Shown: piece after piece, positions 27,694 through 35,336 of the stretch | Layout: the number at the start of each line of letters is the position of its first letter | Position numbering within the stretch: position 1 is the stretch's first letter | Assembly (NCBI GenBank): GCA_009991595.1 | Contig: JAACVK010000023.1 | Coordinates: 51,392-115,391, forward strand | Direction of reading: 5' to 3' | DNA: 64,000 bases | From: a bacterium | Lineage (GTDB): Bacteria > Bdellovibrionota > UBA2428 | Notes under the pieces: model-generated | What the model was told of the DNA's origin: nothing | The model's input: only the letters and a program-made list of their open reading frames with translations | Database searches by the model: none | Position numbers and translations under genes: made by a program

Positions 27694-28710
27694 CTACGCC
27701 TTCAAAAAGGTTTTGCTTTCACGAAAGAGCTTCAAGGATATCACTGCAAGAGCGACAACCAGTGGCCCTAAAAATAAGCCAATAAAGCCGAAGACCGCCA
27801 AACCACCAAGCGCCCCCAACAATGAAAGCAACGGATGAATCTCCATACTACCCTTTAGCACCCAAGGCTTGACGACATTGTCACTAGTGGCAGCTATAGC
27901 TGTGATAATCAACATAATCATGGCCGCCCCTAACCTATCATTTGCAATCAGGTAAATAATTGCGCCCAAACCGGTAGGACCCGTTCCCAAAAAAGGAATA
28001 AAAGCAAGAAAGGCTGTCACAGAACCAAACAACAACGGCTTGGGAACGCCAAGAGCCCAATAGCCCACGCCAATGATTACTCCTTGAACAAGACCCGAAA
28101 TAAGCGTCCCTAAAATCACACCCTTAAAAACACCCACTGTAGCTTCTGAAAATTCAGAAAACTCCTGTTGGTTTAAAGGAAGCATATCAGCAAACAATTC
28201 TCGAAGAGTTTCTTTGTTCGCCAATGAATAAAACAAACAAATTACAAAAATACATAAATCCAAAACAAGCTGAGGAAGGGAGCTGGCAATTTTCCCAACA
28301 AAGGTCGCCGCCCCTTGGGCAATGTTACTAACTATGCCACCTATTTTCTCTTGAAAGTCGAAGCCCGCTCCAGCAACCGTACTCTTGATGGCTTCTACAA
28401 ACTCGAAACTAAGCCAATCGCGAGAAGTTAAAAACTCTTCCACATCGCGCCCAACCCCAATGAGTTCGCGCCCCACAAAAATGACCAAAATAATCAGAGG
28501 TAAAATAATTCCCAGAGAAAAGGCTAAGCTCACCAAAAAAGCCGACAAATCCCTGCGAAGCTTACATTTGTGCTGAAACCACTCGACGGCCTCAGCGAGA
28601 ACCGTGCTCATCAATAAAGCCAGGCAGATAGACTGAATAAAGGGCCACAGAACCATCATAAAAACGGCAAATATCCCAAATATGAGGATTTTTCGATCAG
28701 TCCCAACCAT
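27694..28710 (-). CDS. AI-2E family (UPF0118/PerM-like) transporter
   Basis: The 338-residue membrane protein has the family pattern: two N-terminal segments, a soluble helical loop (about 60-150), then YSLANKETLRELFADMLPLN, a cluster of membrane segments with GVIIGVGYWALGVPKPLLFGSVTAFLAFIPFLGTGP read as landmarks, and VVKPWVLKGSMEIHPLLSLLGALGGLAVFGFIGLFLGPL near the C-terminus. Members include TqsA and PerM; substrates vary (AI-2 export, Na+/H+ exchange). Shine-Dalgarno AGGAGGG before ATG. It is divergent from the IF-1-like gene. Confidence 0.88.
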   Translation of the reverse strand: MVGTDRKILIFGIFAVFMMVLWPFIQSICLALLMSTVLAEAVEWFQHKCKLRRDLSAFLVSLAFSLGIILPLIILVIFVGRELIGVGRDVEEFLTSRDWLSFEFVEAIKSTVAGAGFDFQEKIGGIVSNIAQGAATFVGKIASSLPQLVLDLCIFVICLFYSLANKETLRELFADMLPLNQQEFSEFSEATVGVFKGVILGTLISGLVQGVIIGVGYWALGVPKPLLFGSVTAFLAFIPFLGTGPTGLGAIIYLIANDRLGAAMIMLIITAIAATSDNVVKPWVLKGSMEIHPLLSLLGALGGLAVFGFIGLFLGPLVVALAVISLKLFRESKTFLKA

Positions 28711-28783
28711 AGGCCCTCCTAGCCGATGACTGTAATCGAAAGCATTGTGATTATCTAGGCTTTCGTGTAGAAGAGACTGGCAT

Positions 28784-29032
28784 ATGTCGAAAGAGGATCT
28801 AGCAAAATTTGAAGGTGTTATTGTTTCTACCCCCGGTGGAGGCCATTACAACGTTCAGCTGGAAAACGGCAAAAACGTCGTCGCAAAGCTTTCAGGCAAA
28901 ATGAAGCAAAATAAAATTCGCTGTATTGTTGGAGATGAAGTCACCGTGGGAATTTCAGTTTACGACATAGCCCACGGCATTATTATGTTCCGTAAAAACA
29001 AGCGCCGAAGCCCCCCTCCCTACAAAAAATAG
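28784..29032 (+). CDS. infA: Translation initiation factor IF-1, divergent
   Basis: The 82-residue protein has a single S1/OB fold. The pattern FEGVIVSTPGGGHYNVQLENGKNVVAKLSGKMKQNKIRCIVGDEV, given as landmarks, follows IF-1 closely (ENG, SGKM, IR, GDxVxV, YD...G.I..R). It differs from typical IF-1 by Cys/Val replacing Leu/Pro before GDEV and by a basic, proline-rich C-terminal tail (NKRRSPPPYKK) about 10 residues longer. IF-1 binds the 30S A site during initiation. It may be a second paralogue alongside a standard infA elsewhere. Confidence 0.82.
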   Translation: MSKEDLAKFEGVIVSTPGGGHYNVQLENGKNVVAKLSGKMKQNKIRCIVGDEVTVGISVYDIAHGIIMFRKNKRRSPPPYKK

Positions 29033-29053
29033 TTCAAGAACAGCTCAGAGCCT

Positions 29054-29467
29054 TTAATTGACGAGCATGTTATTTCTTAACTCAAATTGCTTGATTTCGA
29101 CATCAAACAACTGGCCACCAATGGCCTGCATTCTATAAGAGCCACTCATTTTCCCAGAAGGTGTTTTTAGGGGGCAAAGGCTAGAATATATAAACGACTC
29201 TCCAGAGCGAATCTCGGGAGTCATCCCAACCACCCCTTCGCCATTAACCTCTTGAATGTTCTCAAAAGCGTCTTCGATCACCCATCGACGTGAAAGAAGC
29301 TTTACCGAATGTATGTTCAAATTTTTAATCTTAATTGTGTAGCTATAGGTAAACATACACACGTCTAGATTGCTCGAGGTCTCATCATAGCGAGGCCAAA
29401 CAGAAATCTCTATCCCGTTTTCGAAAGACACGTAGGGTGTTGGTTGAGACGGCTCTTCGATTAACAT
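29054..29467 (-). CDS. apaG: ApaG domain protein
   Basis: The 137-residue protein has an immunoglobulin-like fold. The start ATG at 29467 has AAGGA 8 nt upstream; a TTG two codons earlier is less likely. Motifs of the family are FTYSYTIKIKNLNIHSVKLLSRRWVI, EVNGEGVVGMTPEIRSGESF and PLKTPSGKMSGSYRM. ApaG is linked to Co2+/Mg2+ homeostasis in Salmonella, but its biochemistry is unclear. It lies 6-12 bases after the acyltransferase gene and is probably co-transcribed with it. Confidence 0.92.
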   Translation of the reverse strand: MLIEEPSQPTPYVSFENGIEISVWPRYDETSSNLDVCMFTYSYTIKIKNLNIHSVKLLSRRWVIEDAFENIQEVNGEGVVGMTPEIRSGESFIYSSLCPLKTPSGKMSGSYRMQAIGGQLFDVEIKQFELRNNMLVN

Positions 29468-29479
29468 TTTCAATTTCCT

Positions 29480-30277
29480 TTAAACCGCTGACTCACTCTT
29501 GTCAGAGCGAAGCGAAAACTTCTCTAGCAAATTACGACCACGTTCGGTGATGTGATCAATATCTAAAAGAATCAACAAATCGTGGCAACCAAAGACTGGA
29601 TCATATGCGGGACGCCCCAAAATACGAGCTCCAAAATCTAGATAAGCTGCAACTAAAGGGGGAATTTTAGCAACCCCCCTAGAGGCAGTGCCTTGAAACG
29701 TATTCTTTGAATGAGGCCCAACTCCTCGAGGAAAGTCGACCACTCCCATCGAGCAAAGCTGCTGATAAGTTGCCTCTGCATCATCATGAGTCATCTTAGC
29801 AAGTGACCCACAACCAAAAAGATATTGAGCTCTCTTAAGAGTCAAGTATGTTCTCAACCCCCAAAAAAGCACCATCAAGGTGACTCTTTTTCTGGCATCA
29901 GGTCGAATACAAACTCGACCTATTTCAGCGGCTTTCTCAAAGTTTAAGTGGAAGTCACCAAGCTCAAATTCCGTTTGAGTATAAAATCCCTCAGCAGGCT
30001 TACTCATTCCAGACAAAAGCCGGTAGGTGCCGACCAAATCATCGTCTTTATAAATCAAAAGGTGGTCACAAATCGAATCAAAGTCGTCCACATCAAGGCC
30101 GCTCGCGGAATTCTCTGCAATGCCTTCACCGAGTTCTTCATTAAAAACCAAATAGCGCAAACGCTGAGAAGCCTTTCTTTCAACGTCATTAGAGGCAATT
30201 TTGATTAGATATTTGCCATGCCGAATCCCTTGGTCTGCCAATCCGGCTGCAAAATCAATATCAGTAAACACAGTCAC
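29480..30277 (-). CDS. OlsB-like N-acyltransferase (ornithine lipid type)
   Basis: The 265-residue protein matches the Acetyltransf_5/OlsB family: RLRYLVFNEELGE, DDFDSICDHLLIYKDDDLVGTYRLLS, KAAEIGRVCIRPDARKR and FGCGSLAKMTHDDAEATY. OlsB moves a 3-hydroxyacyl group from ACP to ornithine, giving lyso-ornithine lipid; OlsA, which completes the lipid, is not in the window. Two in-frame GTG starts exist (30277, 30271); the second is better spaced from AAGAAGG. Related families also synthesise N-acyl amino acid signals, so the substrate is not certain. Confidence 0.82.
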   Translation of the reverse strand: MTVFTDIDFAAGLADQGIRHGKYLIKIASNDVERKASQRLRYLVFNEELGEGIAENSASGLDVDDFDSICDHLLIYKDDDLVGTYRLLSGMSKPAEGFYTQTEFELGDFHLNFEKAAEIGRVCIRPDARKRVTLMVLFWGLRTYLTLKRAQYLFGCGSLAKMTHDDAEATYQQLCSMGVVDFPRGVGPHSKNTFQGTASRGVAKIPPLVAAYLDFGARILGRPAYDPVFGCHDLLILLDIDHITERGRNLLEKFSLRSDKSESAV

Positions 30278-30519
30278 TGCCTTCTTCTTAAGATAATCCT
30301 AAGCCCACATCAAACTTATTTTTGTTAGAGAAGCCTCACAGAAACAGAGCAAGTGTTTAAATTTATTGAAAGAGCTTGCCTAGCTAAGGGCACCTTCCAG
30401 TGTTCCAACATCCCAAAAGTGATTACACTTTATACACTAGCAAAAAATATAGCCGTAATTAACACCTTCTTAATAAAGGTAAGACTTTGTAATTAAAGAA
30501 ATAACCTCATTTTGGCCGT

Positions 30520-30535
30520 CGGCACGAACCCTGCA
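30520..30535 (+). promoter_or_regulatory. Sigma-54 (-24/-12) promoter of the first lipoprotein gene
   Basis: CGGCACGAACCCTGCA matches TGGCACGNNNNTTGCA with GG and GC exactly 10 nt apart (GG 30521-30522, GC 30533-30534). The expected transcript start is near 30545. That rules out the GTG at 30545 as start codon and supports the GTG at 30563. Confidence 0.85.
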
Positions 30536-30562
30536 TGTAGATAGGTGGGAAGAGGGAATACA

Positions 30563-31492
30563 GTGAAAACTACAGGAAAACTCATATTGGCAGTAGCTCT
30601 AAGCACCCTGCTAAACAACTGTGGAAAAAGCATCAACGCTGATGCCATCAAAAACAACAGTTCCTCTAATCCTAACCTAACCGTAGACTCCACTAGAGGT
30701 GGGGCTGTTTCTGGAAACACTCCTCAAAGGCAATGTCCCAATGTTCTTAACAATGCGGACTCTAACGGTCTTGAAGAATTTCTGAACACTTCTGTTGATA
30801 ACATCGAGGGTCCTGTCACTTACTGTCTCGAAATAGACGGTAGCGGAGCTTCTGCAAAAGTTAAATTCAGAATTGAATGGGAAGACGACATCGGCCTTCG
30901 CCGCTACCCAGACTACTACGCGAATTCGAGCACGAACAATGACCGCATGCAATTGCTCTATATCAATGATGATTCTGCAAACACAGAGATTATCCTTATG
31001 GACATTGAAGGCTTCATTCTAATCAAAGGCGCTCTAAACGGAGGCACGAACAAATTTGAAGGAAATCTGAGCTTTGTTGACATCGTTCCTTACCAAAGGG
31101 ATTCTAACGGAGTTCTTCTTACAGACTCAAACGGCCAACTTATTTTTGACCCAAGCCCTGCGGGACCTTGGTCACAATGTCGCGACTCTTATTACACCGA
31201 CGGTGGTGGAGCTCACCTTGCTGGACACTACAACAACGGTGGAAGCATCGAGCCATGTGTAACGGCCTTTAACGTTCCACACTCAATTTTTGGCTATAAC
31301 TTTAACTACACGCCAAGCGGAGAATTTACTCCGACAGCCATCACTGCGGCGGGCAATGGCTACACCAATACTCAAAGAGCAAACTTGGTTGGCATGGCTC
31401 AGCAGATGCTAAACGTCGGGAACAAAGCAGCACTTGAAGCCCTAAATGTATACCAAGCTTACATGGGCGAGCTACTAAACGATCCGTTATAA
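30563..31492 (+). CDS. Lipoprotein of unknown function, sigma-54-dependent, paralogue of 31773 gene
   Basis: The protein has 309 residues from a GTG with GAGGGA upstream. The signal peptide MKTTGKLILAVALSTLLNN precedes lipid-anchored Cys20 (a loose lipobox), then a low-complexity Asn/Ser linker. The globular part has a conserved cysteine pair (Cys58 in RQCPN, Cys88 in TYCLE) and blocks shared with the next gene: N-GLEEFLNT, EGP-TYCLEIDGSG, FRIEWEDDIGLRRY and IILMDIEGFILIKG. A C-terminal extension not shared with the paralogue has two more Cys (WSQCRDS, IEPCVTA). Its family and role are not known to me. It has its own sigma-54 promoter and a terminator-like hairpin at 31504. Confidence 0.78.
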   Translation: MKTTGKLILAVALSTLLNNCGKSINADAIKNNSSSNPNLTVDSTRGGAVSGNTPQRQCPNVLNNADSNGLEEFLNTSVDNIEGPVTYCLEIDGSGASAKVKFRIEWEDDIGLRRYPDYYANSSTNNDRMQLLYINDDSANTEIILMDIEGFILIKGALNGGTNKFEGNLSFVDIVPYQRDSNGVLLTDSNGQLIFDPSPAGPWSQCRDSYYTDGGGAHLAGHYNNGGSIEPCVTAFNVPHSIFGYNFNYTPSGEFTPTAITAAGNGYTNTQRANLVGMAQQMLNVGNKAALEALNVYQAYMGELLNDPL

Positions 31493-31503
31493 ATCTCATC
31501 AAA

Positions 31504-31547
31504 TGGAAAAAGGCGCCTTGGAAAAAGGCGCCTAGCGATTTTTTCCA
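31504..31547 (+). terminator. Probable terminator after the first lipoprotein gene
   Basis: GGAAAAAGGCGCCT occurs twice in direct repeat (31505-31518, 31520-31533). Because GGCGCC is self-complementary, the copies pair as AGGCGCC/GGCGCCT, flanked by TGGAAAAA...TTTTTTCCA, giving a long hairpin ending in a T-run at 31539-31544. Termination is likely but the shape is unusual. Confidence 0.65.
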
Positions 31548-31726
31548 ATTCCACCATTTCTTTACCATGTCGGAAGCTGGGACAAGTCACCAGGCGACTT
31601 TTCAACCAGCTCAAACTGACTAAACTTTAAACAGGCGCTTAATATTTCGTTAACATAATTTTAACAAATCCTTAATGAGAACTTTTAAAGCATTGTAACT
31701 AAGGATGTTTTCAATTCAATCAAAAT

Positions 31727-31742
31727 CGGCACGCTTCCTGCA
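31727..31742 (+). promoter_or_regulatory. Sigma-54 (-24/-12) promoter of the second lipoprotein gene
   Basis: CGGCACGCTTCCTGCA has GG (31728-31729) and GC (31740-31741) 10 nt apart, almost the same as the site at 30520. The expected transcript start is near 31752, exactly on the first in-frame ATG. The ATG at 31773 must therefore be the real start. Confidence 0.85.
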
Positions 31743-31772
31743 ACCACTTAGATGAAGGGACCTGTAAACAAA

Positions 31773-32549
31773 ATGCGATCTTATAAAAACATAGCGCTGA
31801 TCTTCTTTTTGATGGCACTCACTCTTGTGGTGAGCTCATCGTGTGGGAAGAAAAAGACAAAGAGCGCAAATTCAGATCCCATTGAAGAGCCCGTTGCCAA
31901 CAACAACAGGAACAATCAGCTACCTAACAACGACTTCAACCAAGCAGCAGATGTTCGTATCTGCCCAACTCAAATCGTCAACAACCTCTCTGTAAACGCC
32001 CTTGAAGCCTACATGTTCACAGTCGTTGAGGAGATGGAAGGTGGCGCTTCTTGGTGTATGAAGCTATATGGAACAGGCAAGTATTTTGATGCAGCCTTAC
32101 GAATTGAATACGAAGACAACTTTGGCGTTCGCTCCTACAATCTTTTAAGTCAACACATCGTCTTCAGCGAAATTAAAGATGGAAAGCTTCACTTACTCTG
32201 GCTTGATGAGGCTGGTTTTATCGAAGTAAAAGGTTACAGACAACCAAACTCTTCGTGGAGAGCCAGAATTCGCTTTGCAAACTTACCGGAACAAAGTGAA
32301 ATTGCGGCTCAAAACGTTGATGACATTTATAGCGATGTCTTCAACAAATGCAAAAGCGGGCAATATACCTTTTCTCAATGCTGGGGAACAAACGTTGTTT
32401 ATTACCCCGAATGGCCTCAAAACAATGGCAACTTAAGCGAAGCAGATCTACTTAAATACGCAGACGAATATCTTAATGGTCAACATGGAGCCGACGCCCA
32501 TACTTTGGGTTACATAAACTTCAATATGAGTGATGTGGTGGTGCAATGA
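31773..32549 (+). CDS. Lipoprotein of unknown function, sigma-54-dependent, paralogue of 30563 gene
   Basis: The 258-residue protein starts at ATG 31773, which the promoter position decides; AAGGGA lies 12 nt upstream. The signal peptide MRSYKNIALIFFLMALTLVVSSS ends at Cys24, followed by a Lys-rich then Asn-rich linker. The core repeats the paralogue's pattern: Cys64 (RICPTQ) and Cys95 (SWCMKLYGTG) 31 residues apart, NALEAYMFTV, RIEYEDNFGVRSY and LLWLDEAGFIEVKGY. It ends with a different C-terminal domain containing two Cys (FNKCKSGQ, SQCWGTN). The next gene starts inside its stop (ATGATGA), so the two are coupled. Confidence 0.8.
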   Translation: MRSYKNIALIFFLMALTLVVSSSCGKKKTKSANSDPIEEPVANNNRNNQLPNNDFNQAADVRICPTQIVNNLSVNALEAYMFTVVEEMEGGASWCMKLYGTGKYFDAALRIEYEDNFGVRSYNLLSQHIVFSEIKDGKLHLLWLDEAGFIEVKGYRQPNSSWRARIRFANLPEQSEIAAQNVDDIYSDVFNKCKSGQYTFSQCWGTNVVYYPEWPQNNGNLSEADLLKYADEYLNGQHGADAHTLGYINFNMSDVVVQ

Positions 32550-33124
32550 TGAAATTTTTTACAAAATCAACAACTAAACTAGGCGTCCTTTTTCTTGCTG
32601 TTGCTTTATTGGGCAGCGCTTGCTCTAAGAAAAAGAAAAATAACGATCCTTATGCCAATAATAATAACTACTATGGCCCCAACACCAGTTGTGGTAATCC
32701 CACGAACACGGCAGGTGCTGCCTACAGGGGATTTGCAACGGCCAATCTTGGTCGTGGCGGTGGAGTCATCGACCTGGACATGTTTACCATGGCTAACGGA
32801 CAAATCTATGCAGTAGGAGAAATCTACATTGCTGACTTAAGTCAACTAGACCCAGCCTACCAACCAGGTTCGTCCTTAGTTGAATGCGTCGAGGGATCTG
32901 GAACTTTTACCTACAAGTCGGGCAATATAGGAGACGAGATAAGCATGAGCCTTGTAGGGCGACAAGGGTCTACCATTCTTTTCGGTGGACAAAACCCAAG
33001 CAACGGGATGGAAGCTATCACCGTATGGGTAAACGACAATATCACTGGACAAATTCACATGAGGCTTGGTGGCCAAGGCCAATACATTGACCAAGAGATG
33101 TTCACATACACACTCTCCCCTTGA
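32546..33124 (+). CDS. Small lipoprotein of unknown function
   Basis: The 192-residue protein has signal peptide MMKFFTKSTTKLGVLFLAVALLGSA, then Cys26 as the lipid anchor, followed by SKKKKNNDPYANNNNYYGP: a basic then Asn/Tyr-rich linker. The mature part is Gly-rich with two more Cys (TSCGNPTN, LVECVEG) and beta-type repeats (GRGGGVIDLDMFTM, GQIHMRLGGQGQY). It is not evidently related to the two preceding lipoproteins, but it shares their Lys-Lys-Lys/Asn-rich anchor style. It overlaps the preceding gene by 4 bases, so it is transcribed from the same sigma-54 promoter. Confidence 0.78.
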   Translation: MMKFFTKSTTKLGVLFLAVALLGSACSKKKKNNDPYANNNNYYGPNTSCGNPTNTAGAAYRGFATANLGRGGGVIDLDMFTMANGQIYAVGEIYIADLSQLDPAYQPGSSLVECVEGSGTFTYKSGNIGDEISMSLVGRQGSTILFGGQNPSNGMEAITVWVNDNITGQIHMRLGGQGQYIDQEMFTYTLSP

Positions 33125-33158
33125 CCTAAAATAATTTAAAGGGGAAACCATAGAAACT

Positions 33159-33764
33159 GTGTATCTTGGTTTATCTATCGCATCGACGAAAGGCCTTTGG
33201 GTTTTATTAGACGCTCAACTGAAGCTAGTAGATTACCGCGAGTGGGAAGACTCCGAACGAGGCGACCTTTGGAAAGAACTCGAAAATCAACTTTCAAGCC
33301 TTCTTGAATCGAATACTCAAACATTAGAAAACATCAGAACCCTCTTTTGCGTTAGCGGACCCGGCGCCTACACGGGCCTACGTATTGCGAGCGCTTATTG
33401 CAAAGGGTTGAGCCTCTCACTTGGCATTGCCATGATTGGAGTGCCAAGCATTGACCTAAACAATGGTGAAGCGTTTTTTATTCCTGTTAGACAGCAGCTC
33501 ATCCGAGACCTAACTCAAGTGGAAGCCCTCTCGGATAGTCGAAATTTTGAATTTTTAAAAATTACGGGTAAGTACTCAGCAGAACTCTTGCGCCCCACTC
33601 CAAAAGATCTCTTATGGGGCTCTAAAGATCTAAATCAGACTTGGCCCTCTGCAGAGCAATTTGCAAAAGCTATTTCTACGAACATAAACAAGACTCAACC
33701 CTTTGAAATATTTTACGGCCTTGGACCAAAGGTTTTTGGAGAATATCTAAAGGAAGATCGCTAA
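33159..33764 (+). CDS. tsaB: tRNA threonylcarbamoyladenosine biosynthesis protein TsaB
   Basis: TsaB is the ASKHA-fold partner of TsaD, needed for the t6A37 modification of ANN-decoding tRNAs. Recognisable are the N-terminal strand YLGLSIASTKGLWVLLD (normally LAIDTS), FCVSGPGAYTGLRIASAYCKGLSLSLGI (family GPGSFTGLRIG) and IGVPSIDL. The 201 residues are a little short, and the first strand lacks the usual Asp-Thr. Start GTG at 33159 with GGGGAA 12 nt upstream; an in-frame ATA at 33150 is a less likely start. It lies 34 bases after the lipoprotein genes. Confidence 0.85.
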   Translation: MYLGLSIASTKGLWVLLDAQLKLVDYREWEDSERGDLWKELENQLSSLLESNTQTLENIRTLFCVSGPGAYTGLRIASAYCKGLSLSLGIAMIGVPSIDLNNGEAFFIPVRQQLIRDLTQVEALSDSRNFEFLKITGKYSAELLRPTPKDLLWGSKDLNQTWPSAEQFAKAISTNINKTQPFEIFYGLGPKVFGEYLKEDR

Positions 33765-33768
33765 AATC

Positions 33769-34524
33769 TTGAACTCCACATTATCCACCGTTGGATTGAT
33801 CGAAGTTGTAGCAGTCGTCTTTATCGCCAGCTCCATGCAAACAATCTTAGGATTTGGATTTGGCATGATAGCAATACCTCTGCTCCTTACGATCGGCATT
33901 CCCCTACCTGAAGCGATTTTATTGGTTACCGGCTGCTCTTTTTTACAAACCACCAACGCAGCTTCTCATTTTCGCCACGACATAGACATGAAGCTGGCTT
34001 TTAAAGCTTCGTTTGTTCGAATTTTATTCATGCCTGTTGGGGTTTTTTGCTTGTTTTTCTTAGAAAGCTCAGACCCAAGCCTCTCAAAAAGGTGGGCTGG
34101 TATGGCCATTTTGTTTATGCTCGGCTTGGGGTCAATTCCTTCAAAGCGCCTAGCCTTCCTAAGGAGCAACTCTTTTGCCTACTTCAGCTGGGCTGCCAGC
34201 GGCTTTATGGGCACCAGCATGGGAGTAGGAGGTCCGCCCTTGATTGTATGGGCGAAAATTCAGAAGTGGGCCCCTGAAAAAACAAGAGCCTTCACTTTGA
34301 ATGTCTTGTTATTAAGTATGCTTCCAGCCCTTGCCACTCTATTTTATCGATTTCCAGAGGCCGCGCCCCCTACACTTAAAAGAATACTTCTTTGCCTTCC
34401 CGCGGTTTGGATAGGACTGAAAGTTGGAAAAATACTCTCTAAAAAGCTTCCTACAAAAATATTAGAAAATTTGATTTTAGGATTATTGTTGATCGCCTCT
34501 ATCAAGCTAATCATCGGAATATAA
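33769..34524 (+). CDS. TauE/SafE-family membrane transporter
   Basis: The 251-residue protein has about seven hydrophobic segments and the two-repeat family pattern: IASSMQTILGFGFGMIAIPLLL in the first half and WAASGFMGTSMGVGGPPLIVWA in the second. Members export sulfite, sulfoacetate or other organic anions; the substrate here cannot be told. TTG start at 33769, 4 bases after the tsaB stop, so the two are probably co-transcribed. It ends 4 bases from the convergent Yip1-like gene. Confidence 0.88.
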   Translation: MNSTLSTVGLIEVVAVVFIASSMQTILGFGFGMIAIPLLLTIGIPLPEAILLVTGCSFLQTTNAASHFRHDIDMKLAFKASFVRILFMPVGVFCLFFLESSDPSLSKRWAGMAILFMLGLGSIPSKRLAFLRSNSFAYFSWAASGFMGTSMGVGGPPLIVWAKIQKWAPEKTRAFTLNVLLLSMLPALATLFYRFPEAAPPTLKRILLCLPAVWIGLKVGKILSKKLPTKILENLILGLLLIASIKLIIGI

Positions 34525-34528
34525 AAAC

Positions 34529-35326
34529 CTAGGCAAACACTAGGGCGCCGAGCAAGGCAAAAACAACAAAGATGATTCCAAAGCCTAGAAACAGAGCTGA
34601 AGAAAGTACAAAGGAAAAAACATAAGTTGAAAAAAAAGTTTTTCCCCAGCTAAGACCCGACAACTCTTTAGCTCCGAACAAAAAGTAATAAACTCCTAAA
34701 ATCCAGGCCAGAAAAGTACCCCCTATAGGAAGCAAGCCTAAGACAGCAAAATAACGAGAAACCATTGTTACAAAGAACAACTGCAAGAAACTGAGCTTAA
34801 CTTTTTCATTTCCAAATAAGCTCAATCCGAACTGAGCAATCTTGGCCATAACTGCCGCCAGAAAGAGCTCGCGAAAAGGAATCAAAAAAACCAGAGCTTG
34901 TTTAAAAAGAAGCGGCAAAACCCTAAGCCTATCTTGAAACTCCGACATTTCTGGAGAACGCAAAGCATCCGCCAAGAATGGAATCACGTCCAAGCGACTT
35001 GCCTCTCCATTAACACTGAACTGAAAAGAAAAATTTCCAGCGTTAGACAAATCAGAAAGAATTCCAAGCCACTGAAAAAAGAAAAAGCTAAGAAAAACTT
35101 TAGCCCAAAAAAAACCTACAGCTCTCTCTTCTGCAATTATTTTTCCAGCACTAAGAAAGTATACTCGAGGGCACAAGAACAAGAGCTTTAAATCGTGAAC
35201 AGGGTTCGATGAATTTAAATCAATTTCAACTAAGGATTTTTTTTCAGAGGTTATTTCCGTAACAAGTTCTTCACGGGCACCTTCACTCTTGTTCCCACTC
35301 GGCCCGTGAATTAACTCGTCATCCAT
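34529..35326 (-). CDS. Yip1-like membrane protein
   Basis: The 265-residue protein has an acidic, soluble N-terminal 45 residues, then an amphipathic PVHDLKLLFLCPRVYFL start typical of Yip1-domain proteins. Five hydrophobic segments follow (AKVFLSFFFFQWLGIL, PFRELFLAAVMAKIAQFGLSL, TMVSRYFAVLGLLPIG, ILGVYYFLFGAKEL, and a C-terminal pair). The function of bacterial Yip1 proteins is unknown. It lies 10 bases after the gldG-like gene on the same strand, so it is probably part of the exporter operon. Confidence 0.62.
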   Translation of the reverse strand: MDDELIHGPSGNKSEGAREELVTEITSEKKSLVEIDLNSSNPVHDLKLLFLCPRVYFLSAGKIIAEERAVGFFWAKVFLSFFFFQWLGILSDLSNAGNFSFQFSVNGEASRLDVIPFLADALRSPEMSEFQDRLRVLPLLFKQALVFLIPFRELFLAAVMAKIAQFGLSLFGNEKVKLSFLQLFFVTMVSRYFAVLGLLPIGGTFLAWILGVYYFLFGAKELSGLSWGKTFFSTYVFSFVLSSALFLGFGIIFVVFALLGALVFA

Positions 35327-35336
35327 AACCTAAGCT

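Noticed and set aside
30545..30562. GTG at 30545 as the start of the first lipoprotein
   Set aside because: The sigma-54 promoter puts the transcript start at about this base; GTG 30563 gives a proper signal peptide and has GAGGGA upstream.
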